From the NCBI RefSeq assembly GCF_030936135.1, contig NC_082595.1:67205635-67269634 (forward strand): 64,000 nucleotides of DNA, in the 5' to 3' direction. The stretch comes from Gavia stellata. Taxonomy: Eukaryota; Chordata; Aves; Gaviiformes; Gaviidae. Positions within the stretch are counted from its first letter, which is position 1; every line of letters begins with the position of its first letter. The notes under the pieces are model-generated. The model was not told where the DNA came from and did not search any database. It saw only the letters and a program-made list of their open reading frames with translations. Below, piece after piece: positions 8,229 through 19,700 of this stretch. A program made the position numbers and the translations under genes.

Positions 8229-11200
8229 TGTGACATGGGGTCACATCCAGAGTCACCACTCCTCCAATCCACCTCCCTCATTGCAGAATATAGCCTAAAA
8301 GACCACCATTACTGGGAAAAATATCAGACAACTGTCACATTACCTAACTTAGTGAAATCATAACAAAGGCTTCCATTAGAAGTGACATAACATAAGCTGG
8401 AAGGGGTTTTCAATTCCACTTACACTTCTTTTCCCCGTTCCTTCCCTGAAATGTCTCACATTCTTGGCATGTTTTGTGGAAGCTTGATTTAAGTCAGGAA
8501 ATCTGATTTAGTACCACTCATTCATTTCCTGAGGGGATATTAAACAGAAGGCGGCAAACAGGAATGCTTATTGTCAGATCTGTGAGAAGATACATACTGT
8601 TTTCAGTTATTAGATGAATATGTAAACACATAAAAAACCTGAAAGTATTAGTAGAGACTATTTTTTGTGTGCAACTGAGGGAAAGGGCTAAAGGAAATAT
8701 TGTATTTGGAACTGTGGAGGTGGACCCATGAACAAAAAACTGGATGTGCATCACCTTTCCATCATTTTAAATGGTATTTATAGCATGTGGATTGGAAGAA
8801 GCATTTATTTTGTAAAAAAAAAAAGAATCTATCCAACTATCCCGTGTATATTTATATCTAGTGATGGGCTACCGAGCATATTCAATATGTTTGTGATGGG
8901 TTTTATTGGGGGGGCAGAGGGGGAAGAGATCAGCGAGAGCTGACAGATAATTTCATCTCACAAATATGACAAAATATAATTTTACCTGCAGGTCCTTGGC
9001 TGCGATTTTTTCATCCTATATCTGGATGTCCCTCAGAGCAGCAGCCAGGTCCAAGGCTGAGCAGGAGACATCAGCACACACAGCAGCACTGCACATCTGT
9101 TTTATGAAATCTTTGTTTGCCTGTTTTGACAGAAACACACAGAGAGGACATTGTAAATAAAGCGATCCTCCACACAGCTCCTGGAAAAGAAAGGCTGCAA
9201 AGCAATGTCAAGGGGAAAAATCTCTGCCCTGTCTGCCCCCCGCCATGCCCCTGCCCGGGAAAGCACCTCCCAGCTGGGCCTCCAGGGAGATGGAGCTGCA
9301 GTGGCATCCACGTCTTCCAAGAAACACGGGAAACCGCACATGACCATCAATCTCCCCTGCGCCGTGTAATGCGGCCCCATGGCTCCACACCAGCCACGGA
9401 ACTCCTGGCCTGGCAACGGGCATCCCCAGCACTCCCCAGTCGAGAGAAGCCCTTGCCCCCTTGCGCAGGGGCTGCTGCAGGGCTGGGACAGACCGCCTGG
9501 AGCACCGGGAGCCCCCTGGGTGCCGCGCCACAGGGAGGCTCTCCAGAATGGCGGGATGTCCCGTTGGAGGGCACTGGGAGGGTGGCTGAGCGGGACAATG
9601 TGTGTCCCAGGGGGTCTTTGCTTCTCTCTGTCTCTGGGTCTGTGGGGCAGGGAGGGTGTACTCCTCCACAGCTCTGGTACTGGTGTGGTCTGCTGCAGTG
9701 CTGTGAAATGGGGTCATGCAATAAGGCCTGTCCTGCCGAGAAAAGGACACCCTGGGAGAGGGGGCTGGCAAGACCCTGCGGTGCCAGGTGCTCCCATTCC
9801 AGCAGCGTTGGACAGCCCCTGCGGTGCCAGGTGCAGGGCAAGCAGAGCTGTCCCCTGTGCCCAGTGTGCAGTGGAGCAATGGGATTTATCACAGCTATGG
9901 TAAGTCTCCTGCCCAGTCCCTACTAATTATTTCCTGCCATGCTGAGGCATGCAGAACACAAAACCCCAACATCAGGTAACAAAACACAGGTACCAAAGCA
10001 GAGCAAGAAAAGGCAAGGGGGCAGGTAGAGATGGATGGTGAAACAAAGAGATACCTGCTTGGTGTGATAAGCAGCAGCATGAGGTCTGCTGCTATTTTGG
10101 TTGCTCTAGTATGTTCAGTGAGGCAATGACAGGCTTCTCTGTTGTACAGCAGCTTCTCTCTCTGCTGGCTCCTGGGTGCTGTGCTAAGCTGGGTGTGATG
10201 CAGTTGCGGGTGGCTGTGATCCAAAGGCATGTGCTGGCAATCTGGTTCCCCTCTCGATAGCTGTGACATTGAAATAGTGGAATAAGGACTTTCTCCTTTG
10301 AGTTTTCACATGCTCAGCAAGGTCTGGACAGTTTTTTGGAAAAAAGTGTCGGGTCAGAGAGCCTCCACAGAAGTCAACCTCTGGAGTCCATCATGTCTCC
10401 TTGCACTGGGAAGGGAGAAGTAAAGGAAACACAGCCAGGGTATGCAACTTCTTTCTTCCCTACCTTGCCCCTCACTCTCACTTATAAACAGTGTCTCAAA
10501 CCTAGACTCTCTCTGATATACCAAGAAAGGTGTCTCATTCCACCAGCAAAGCCATTTAAAACACCACTGTCTCCATCTTATCCCGTGCATCTTCCCTCTC
10601 TGCTTCATAGATCCTCATGCATTTCCAGCATCTTAGCTACACCATCAGCAACAGATCACTGCAGAGTCCTGTGGGACTTGGTCTGAAATGCCTTTCAGGA
10701 GTACTTGGTCAGTCTAAGGACAACCACTGGGTGCTTCTCACTGCTCCTGCCACCCAGAAATTCTTGGTTTACTGCTTCCAGTCCCCAGCCCCTGCCAGTT
10801 TGAAGGCAAAGCCCAAACTAAGCACCCCTTGTATGCTGCAGGGACAGGGAGGGACATTTACAGACCATCTCTGTCATGACAAAATCAAGAAAGCATTCAG
10901 GTTCCTCTACACAAACACATATATGAATATGTATATACACCTGTATACCTCTAGGCTCATCTTTGCCTAACACAATGCCAAATATATTAATATATAGATG
11001 AATATACGAATATCCGAAAATATACCCAGAACTACGTTAATTACATTCTCAATGAATTTGTTCATTGAATATGTAGACAGTTCCTATGTTAAGTTTTGCT
11101 GAATGGAGCCGTTTCCTTGCTTATTGGTGACGGTGGTGCTGGCTGCCTTGCAGGGTATTTACATCTGGCTCTGCAGACAGCCTCTCAGTTCAGGCTGAAG

Positions 11201-13009
11201 AAACTGAGGGAGATGTTTGACGTGGTGGACAGACATGGAGAGAGTTTGCCCACTGTGAGGAGAAGCCCTAGGGAGCAAGCAGGCTGCTCTTTGCACGGTA
11301 CGCTGCATGCAGACGGACGAGGCATACTTAAATTTCAGAACAAATAGGTTTTGTCAAACAATGCAAAAAATAGTCCTCATGTGCTCCCAGGTCTTGCCAA
11401 CTGTTAGCACCAAGCACAACCTTCCCAGCAGGATAAACCAGGAGTCACTTCACCTCGCTGAGGATCTGCCCTGGGGGAGCGCTTCTTGCTGCCGCCATGA
11501 TCGCTGACAGAAACTCTCCTGACTTTTGTGGGCGCAGGGGTGGGTCTGAACCCCAGCCTGGGTTCATGGTGGAATGGGGAGGCCATGAGGGCTGCAGCTT
11601 TCCCATAGCTGCTGCTAGCTGCTGTCTGTCTTGCATCCAGGCAGCCTTCCCCTTTCAGCCCACATTCAGCCCTGAAAACTGGGCTTGCAGGGGGGATGAG
11701 TACACACACTCATCCAGGTATAAGACCACACGTGTATGTCTCTGGGCAGAGAAGGAGACGAGCTCCTGATCTAGGTTCTCCCACAGTAGGGTCCTCATTA
11801 GAGGTAACCAAGTCAGACTGTCGATTTTGCAGTAGAAGGTGTGGAAATGGGCAACGCAGCTGGGACTGACTTAATCCACTAATTTTATATATGGTGCACG
11901 TGGGAGAGGAAGAGACGAATGTAACTTCTGGCATCAGTGAACATGGGTAGAGCTTGCCTTCAAGACCCCAAGAGTTTCACCTTTTTAACATTCTTGGTTA
12001 ATTAGCAAATTAGGAAATGGTTCTGGAAAGCTGGGGCAATGAAGTGCAAAACCTAATGATTTAGATAGCAGCTTTAATGCAAACATGCTTGGGTGAAATA
12101 TTAAATCTCATGAAACAAACAGGTCCCTTTTACTGCATCCGTGCTGGCACACCATACACCAGCTTCACATGCCAGGGCCCCGAGGGCACCCACAGCCCTG
12201 GCTGTCCCTGCCCACCCCCCGGGGCTCCCCTCACCCTGCCTACGGCCCAGGACCCCATCTCAGCCTGCCGGGGGCCATCAGGTACTGCTACATGCTGCCA
12301 AACGGCATTAATGAGCCCCCTCCCCAAATGTGGAGCGGGATTTTAGCCAGCGTGTGACAGGAGCGTGGATACTTGGCCTGTAACGGTGTCAGTCCTGGCA
12401 GCCTTGCTCAGTGTCCCTCCTCAGTGGCCGTGCATTCCCAGCCCTGCCAAATGTCAGGCAGGCTTGCTTGCCTGGGAGGTGACGGCTAGTATTCAGCTAG
12501 ACTCCTTCAGACTTTCTAAATACATCCTTTTTTACTGATCTTGCTGCAAAACTCAGGTGTACTTCCCCTAGTGAGTGCTGCTTGAACAAACGAAGGCACC
12601 ATTCCTCCCTCCCTCCATACTTACCCTGATGGGAGTGCTGCACCCTGCGGCAGCGCAGGTACCGGGACCCACGGCTCCTGCCTTGATGCACCCTTCCCAG
12701 CAGTACATGGATTAATATATTTCAGATCCCACTCAGAAGTCGGGAGCTGTGAGTGTTTTGTATGCCACCGCAGGGAAGACGGTGAAAAGAAAGCTGCAGA
12801 GGATTTAGGCCCAGGTTCTTCCTGTTAAACTTAAAAAAAATTGCCTCCAGAGGCTCTTTCCAATGAGGAATATTGCAGCATGGAACAAGCTGAGCCCTGA
12901 AACCTTGGGAACAGTAAGGTAAGGGGAAATTTAGGTGAGGTGGAGACAGTGCAAGACAAGTTAAGTGGTCTGTGGTCCCAGTCGAGATCCTACTGGGGGC
13001 AGACTGGTA
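8229..13009. other. Intergenic between CR1 copies, no supported gene
   Basis: No exon of a known gene was recognised. A GC-rich interval at about 9.2-9.9 kb holds overlapping open frames on both strands (up to 269 codons on plus, 9117-9926) with no recognisable domain. A consensus splice donor GTAAGT lies at 9900-9905 and an 18-bp direct repeat at 9774-9834. The stretch 10.9-11.05 kb is rich in TATA-type dinucleotides. Confidence 0.5.
9774..9834. repeat. 18-bp direct repeat, 43-bp period
   Basis: The 18-mer CCCTGCGGTGCCAGGTGC occurs at 9774-9791 and again, identical, at 9817-9834. Confidence 0.85.
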
Positions 13010-13262
13010 CTGAGTTTAGACAGCAGCGGTTTTACACTGAAAGTGGGTAGATTTAGATCAGCTGTAAGGAAGAAATTCTTCACCATGAGGGCGGTGAGGC
13101 ACTGGGACCGGCTGCCCAGAGAAGCTGTGGACGCTGCGTCATTCGAAGTGTTCAAGGCCAGGTCGGACGGGGCTTTGAGCAACCTGGCCCAGCGCAAGGT
13201 GCCCCTGCCCACGGCAGGGGTCTGGACCGGCCGGTCTTTGACGGTCCCTTCCAGCCCAAACC
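13010..13262 (+). mobile_element. CR1 LINE 3'-end fragment at the CCNC promoter edge
   Basis: The translated end shows CR1 ORF2 C-terminal blocks ([30 protein letters not shown], here split by position at about 13039-13130, then FEVFKARSDGALSNL). A CR1 3' end follows ('ggtcccttccagcccaaacc', about 13242-13261) without intact terminal octamers. It is CpG-richer than the other copies and abuts the CCNC CpG island about 440 bp upstream of the start codon. Confidence 0.88.
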
Positions 13263-13491
13263 GCTCCGTGTCCCTGCGAAGCGAGCCCCGCGCAGGAAAG
13301 CCATGCTAGGCCAGCAGCATCTCACACGCCTCCCGCCACCGCGGCAGCATGGCGCTTGCAGTGTGCCCCTGGGGCCTTCGCACCTCACCACCACAGCGGA
13401 TGGCTGCGCTCCGGCGGCCTGGCAGGCCGTGTGAGGGCCGAGAGGACGCAGCAGCGGCGCCGTGCCACCGGACCGCTGACGGCTGCCGCCA

Positions 13492-13524
13492 GCCGGGCCT
13501 GCCGGGCCTGCCGGGCCTGCCGGA
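13492..13524. repeat. 9-bp tandem repeat in CCNC promoter
   Basis: Three perfect copies of GCCGGGCCT (13492-13518) plus a partial fourth. Confidence 0.85.
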
Positions 13525-13703
13525 ACCCGCGCGCAGGGGAACGCTTCCCAGAGCGCGTGTTGCCGGCCGGCGGCGGCGGACGCGGGGCGGTGGCGGCGCC
13601 CGCGTCCTTCCTGCTGCCGGCGCGGGGGTGGCGGCGCTGGCGCGACGGGGCCGGGGCATCGCGGGCCCGGGCGCCTCCTCCCCTCTCCTCTCCTCTCCTC
13701 CCC

Positions 13704-13735
13704 ATGGCCGGGAACTTCTGGCAGAGCTCGCACTA
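13704..13735 (+). CDS. CCNC: CCNC coding exon 1
   Basis: Encodes residues 1-10 and two bases of Tyr11; donor GTGGGT follows. The pyrimidine-rich leader and CpG island lie directly upstream. No competing upstream ATG in frame was needed to reach the family's normal N-terminus. Confidence 0.95.
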
Positions 13736-16700
13736 GTGGGTGCCGCGGCCGCGGGGTGGGGGGCGAGGGGGCTGCGGGCCGCCGCCGCGCTTTGTCCATT
13801 CATTGCCGGCCCGGGGCGGCGGGGCCGGGGGCGCGGGGCACGGCTCTGTCGGGAGGCGCGGCGGGGGCTGAGGGCAGCGCCGCGGCGCTGGGCTGCGTCT
13901 TCCAGCGGCGGCCGGGGCCTGCTCACCGCAGAGCCCTGACGGGAGCCGGGCTGGAGTGCGAGAGCGGCGGGAGCCGGAGGCGGAGCGGTGCCGTGCCAGC
14001 CGGCCGGCCTCCCTCCGCCGTGCCTTTCGAAGCGTCGGGGCTCTCCGGGAGAGAAGGCGCGTCCCGGTGTCGGTGCCCGCGCTGCCTCGGTACCGAGCGG
14101 TCGAGTGCGGGCGGTTGCAGTCCCTGGGGTGCGAGGCGTTTACCCCCAGCGGCGGGCAGCCGGGGCTGAGCTGCCTGAGAATACCTCGTGCTGAGGGCGC
14201 CGAGGTTTAAGTGGGTGCCTGTGGTGTACTGGATATAACGTCAGCCGTGCTGGTAACGGGCAGCGCGTGAGAGCTATACAGCCGGTTTAGTTCGCTGTAG
14301 GTGAGGGCTAATCTTGGTCCCTGCTAGTTAGTGCTTTTTCATACCTCTGACTTTGAAAACTCTAGTGAACATTTGCTTGAGAAGATTGTGTGTGGTTTGG
14401 TTAAAGGTCGGTAGCCCTCCAGCCCCGACCTGCAGCCTGTAGTCTGTACAGGAGTCACTCCATACAATGTTGACAAAGAGTTGCTGAAATACTTTTCCCT
14501 TCCTTTAGTTTACAATGGATTTTGGATAAACAAGATCTGTTGAAGGAACGCCAGAAAGACTTGAAATTTCTGACTGAAGAAGAATATTGGAAACTACAGA
14601 TATTTTTTACTAATGGTAAAACCGTTTTATTTTTATTTCTGCCATAAGATCTGTACGGTATCTGCCATGTCTAAATGCAAGTTTGAATTGCTTAGAGAAT
14701 GTAATGTTTTCACTGTGATATTACATACACTTTCACAACCTATTTTAACAAAGAACTGGAATATCAATAACATTGTCATTTGTTAGTTGTATTAACACAA
14801 TTTTAGGAGAACTTACAGGCAAATTATCTGCATATATAACGTTTTAACCTGCGATGGGATGAAACATAGTACATTTTCTTATTTTCAAGAGGTTCTTACC
14901 AAAAACCATAAAAGGAGTAGAAGCAAGCAGAAACTGCTAAGCTAGCATATAAAGGCTCAGTGTCAAGCGTTAATACTCAAACTGGGCTTTTGATGGGCTT
15001 TTGGGCTGTGGTAAGTATTTTAGCTGATCCGTGCAGTCCTATTAAACAGCAAAGCTTGGAAACTTGTTATTTGTGTTCAGTACGTTCTTTGAAACCTGCA
15101 CCACAGCCTGTGTCTTGCCTTGTGACTGATTCCCCACCTTCGGGTGGCTCTCAAATTGTCTGCAGTTTTCTGGGAGCTGTTGGCAGGCAGCCTGTTCTCC
15201 CAAAGAGTTTGCGGCTTGTCTGTGAAGACAGGACTTTCTTGATCCTGCAAAGCATTTAACCATATGAATGGCCGCACTGGAGCATATCAGATTACTCAGG
15301 CACTTAAACTCTTTTCTGTGCAATTGTTTGCATTTAAAAAAAAAAAATCTCCCTAAGCAAAGCATATTGCTAAGTAGTAATTTGTTTGCAGTCAGCTCCT
15401 TAAGTATTTTTCTCAGCAGTCCTTTAAAGTACAGAATGTTTATTTTTTCAGCTATCTGGCCAGATTTGAGACAGAGAAGTTAAGTGACTTTCCCAAGGCC
15501 ACTGGAAGATCTTATGTCAGTGCTGGAATGATATTCGTGAAAGATACTTATCCCAGCTTCTCTCTTAGTTTAGCTATTTTTATAATAATTGCATATGCTG
15601 CAAATCTGATTGCTGTGGATACATCTGTGTTATTGCTTATACGGTACCAGGAAATCAATTCCTGAAATTCCTTGAGGTTAAAACAAAGTGTCATAGCTTC
15701 ACAATGCAAAAAGAGAAAAGGGGGTGCTGATATTTCTGAAACTGTATTTCTATGCTAATTTTCACTAGTATTAATTTGAATTATGAAATACGCTTTTTTA
15801 AATGTTTCACTTCAGTATTTTTCTTGAGTAAACAAAGGCTTACAAAGTAGCCGAGGTGGTTTTAGTTTGTGGTTGTTGGGCTTCTTTTGCTTGGCACTCC
15901 TTGCCTCCCCTGAAGGTACAGTGCGTGACCTGCGGCAGCTGGAGAAGAGTTGTGCCAGCATCTCCCTTGTGCATGTAGGAACGCAGCCTACCCTGGAGGC
16001 GAGAGTGGTGCTGGGCTTCCACCCCTTCTGTGGCAAAGAGAGGCACCTTCATGGAGAGGACAGTCAGGGGCTGCTCTGTACTGGTGGGAGCTCAGGCAGA
16101 GTTTGCCATCTTCAAGCCCTTGATATGTGTTGTATCATCACCTGCCTCTGAGTAGGGACCCTGCTTTGGGTTTATAGAGCCTCCCCCTCTTCTCTCCCAC
16201 CTCCTGCATTACCTGGGCAGGGATATGAGTCTCAGCCACAGCTTGTCACATTCAGCATGTGTCTGCCCAGGAGATGGTTGTTCCCTAAAGCAACCAGAAA
16301 ATTGCCTGGAGAGGGGCAGTTTCCTGCTGCCTCCTCATTGGAAAACAAGTGCAATAGATCGCCAACTGATTGTGTGGCCATGCGCAGCTACTCAGAATGT
16401 TAATACTGTAGAGAAAGAAAACGATCATCTTCTAAAATAGTTTGAAAAAGGAAATTGATGTTGATTTCTCTCTTTGGATCATGAAGTCTTAATAGAGTTT
16501 TTGGTTAAAAGGTACATTAATTGATTTCCCTATCTGGTTTAGGGCAGAAGCTGTAATGTTTGTTTTACAGGCTACTTAAGATACTTGGATTTTTTAAAAA
16601 AATTATTTAAAACAAATCACTGAAACCACTTATTTTGTAAACATAAGGGAATAAATAAACCAATAGTTTCTTTTAAAATATTTAAAAAATTGATTACAAG

Positions 16701-19700
16701 TATTGGACTTTTTCCCAGCATATACAAGCTTCCATTTCATTAAATCTCTCTAGGCTCTTGTCCATTCTTTTTCCCCTAAACCACACTTGATTTTTCTCTG
16801 ACAGCAGATGGCCTAACCGTTCCTGAAAATCCCATGGGAGTGAGAAACATATTTGGAGAATTTTGTTTAGCTTAATATTTGAATTTTTCTGATGCCCTAG
16901 TAGTAGTAGAGCTTTGTAGCCCCATGGTCAAATCAAAGGGAAAATTCCTTTCAAACCTCCCAAGATATGGTGATAAATGTTTTCATATTTGTACAGACAT
17001 TGCATACTGGGCTTAACCTCCTTTCTGGCAGTATTTGCTTGTCCTACTTTGGCTGGCAAGCTAGTCTCAGTTTGGCTTTCTTCTCTTTAGGAAAAGAGTA
17101 ATATGACACGGTCGGGGACTTAATGTTGCTTTGGGTAATCATAGTGGGTGACAAATTAGTTACCTTTTACTGTGGGGAAAAAAAAAAAGTTGCCAATCAT
17201 CAGTGCTGTTCAGGGTGGTTTTCTCCTACGTTTAGCCCTTTTCTAGCCAACAATGTCCTTGATATTTGCATGTTTTAAAATGCTGTGATGTTCATTAAAA
17301 GTGAGAGTAGGGTGTACTCTGTTCCCAAGGGATACGGGATAAGAGCATGGAGAAGAAAATCTGGACTTGTGTGCTTAAGTGGAGACTAAGAATTTAGCAA
17401 TGACTGATAACAGAATTGTTTCCTTTTCCCATCAGTGGTCGCTGTCTTGATCTTGCTGTACATATTTTAAAGTGTATTTTAAATTATTGTTTTGGAGATT
17501 TCTGGTGAGGGAGGAAAAAAAGAAGAGGGAGTCTTAACGCAGCCAAGCCTTGCTCAGAATAATGGCTGCAAAGAAGTATGGGAAAAACAACAAGAAATAA
17601 CCTTATGTTTCACTGTGACATCCTCTATATCCAACTGCTCTTAATCCCAGCTTGATGCCTCTAATTTGCTTGGCACCTTTCCTTTGCCTGGGAGGCCAAA
17701 CAAGAGCTACCTGCACAGATGACACCAGGGTTGTTTCTTGGCCAACTGGCAGAGGACCACCATGATGGAGCAGCTGACTGCATCCTCTGGTCTCCCACCC
17801 CCTATCCCTAGACTAAATATGTCATTTTTTTAACACCTGCTGCCTCTGCCAAATTTAATGACCATGTTTGTGTTGGCAGCTTTAGTTGTTTGAAAAAAAC
17901 CCATCCATTTTGCATGGCACTGAAAAGGCATAGACATATTTTAAGTGTTTGAATTTGTTTTGTTCTAAAATGGAATACCCAAACTTTACCCTTCTGAGAT
18001 TTGTGTTGTCATCTTCTTAAAGGTCATACTCACTTTGTACACAATGAAGTCAAGTTACCTTTCCCTTTTTGAAGGTGTCCACAAGCTTCAGGATGCAGTG
18101 CTGCTTCTTCACCTGCAGGTCTGTAGGTTTACAGCAACATGTTGTCTCACCAGAACAACGTATCTGAACTGAGGGAGAAGACTGTGCTGCGGCTCCTTAG
18201 AATCCCCAGCACTAGTTATGTTTTGAGATCCTTTCCTATTTGGTGTCAAATTGTTGTAAAAACTCAACTCAAGCTTTTGTTCATTTTTTTTTAAGTTATC
18301 CAGGCTTTAGGTGAACATCTTAAGTTAAGACAACAAGTTATTGCCACTGCTACAGTCTACTTCAAGAGATTCTATGCCAGGTAGGACTGTTTATTATGAT
18401 GGTACAAGAATAAAACATTTGCTAGGCACATTTTGGTAGCCCTTTTAAAATGCAGTTCTGTATTAAAAACAGTGCCACTTTTGTTTTCTGGATGGTGTAA
18501 AGCTTTTATGCTAATAAAGTTAACTTAAGCTTTGCTTTTTCAAAAGGAAGTGTGGTGCTCTTAATAGATTAATCGTTCTACGTGTATGAAGCAACATATT
18601 ATAATTTTGTTATAACATTTCAGATATTCCCTAAAAAGTATAGATCCAGTATTAATGGCTCCTACGTGTGTGTTTTTGGCATCCAAAGTAGAGGTATGAA
18701 GTATTACAATTTTTTAATGTAAAATTATGTGATGTATGAGAGAGAGAAAACTTTTAGGACTTTTAAATTTTTTGTCATTCTTCATGCTTTGGGGGTTGAA
18801 ACCTTCTCTTTTTTGTGTAGATTTCTGTAGTGTTTAAGAAAAGGAGACGGAGAAGGCCTTCAAACATGTTATTTAGTATTTGATCTTTCACAATTTTGTC
18901 TGAATTACTAACCCTGAAGGGCCTCTGAAAATTGGAAAGAGTATTTTAAATGGCTGTTTCACTGTGATACAGTGTTTACATATTTACATACAATATATCT
19001 TAAATTGTGCAGTGTCTCCTTTCTGGTGTGTTTTTCCTTATTTATGTTTACTCAAACTTTAAAACATAATTTGAATTTTTTTCCTAGTAATCCTTTTCCC
19101 CTTCATATAGTGAGGGATCCTCAGAGTTTACCACACTTTCATTACTTGAACTAAAAGTATGTTGTAGCTCATACGCTGTCTTTGAGAAACTATCGTAAGG
19201 AACTGACCCATTAGGGATAGTGCTGAGAAGGCTCCACACCTCCACCATTAGAAGTCCACTTTGAATGTGGCCAAGAGAGAGCAGCGCCCAGCTGATGCTA
19301 ATAGTCCTCTGTAATGCAAGAAGTTTTTCAGCTGTTTGAGAAGTGTCTGCATAATGGAAAAAAATCAAATTGGCCAATTTGTGATATGTCAGCACTAATG
19401 AATTTTACAGGAGGAACTCAAATACCTAGTGGATGGTAGAAGCAGTCCTACTAAACCAGTGTCTACACGTGATACTGTTGTCTGTACAAATACTGAGATA
19501 CCTTTCAGTGTTTGGAAGAGATGAAGGAGAGGAGAAAGATGCAGAGTATTGGAGAGAGTGGTTTTTTTTTATCAGCTTGTTAATTAAGCCTTTAAGAAAG
19601 TACAGACATAGAGCGTATATATACAGATGTACCTTATATTTGTAGAACAAATACCAGAAGTCTGTGCAGCCTTCCTTACGCTAAAGCTTCTGCAACTTTA

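Larger units (their letters stand above)
13080..14180 (+). promoter_or_regulatory. CCNC: CCNC CpG-island promoter
   Basis: Dense CpG sequence surrounds coding exon 1 and the start of intron 1, typical of a TATA-less housekeeping promoter. It contains a 9-bp tandem repeat (GCCGGGCCT, three and a partial copies, 13492-13524) and a pyrimidine tract (13681-13703) directly before the start codon. The transcription start cannot be fixed from sequence alone. Confidence 0.8.

Noticed and set aside
13152-13939. Open frames of 196-215 codons on both strands at the CCNC CpG island
   Set aside because: Composition artefacts around the promoter and the first CCNC exon; the real frame is the 10-codon exon 1 beginning at 13704.
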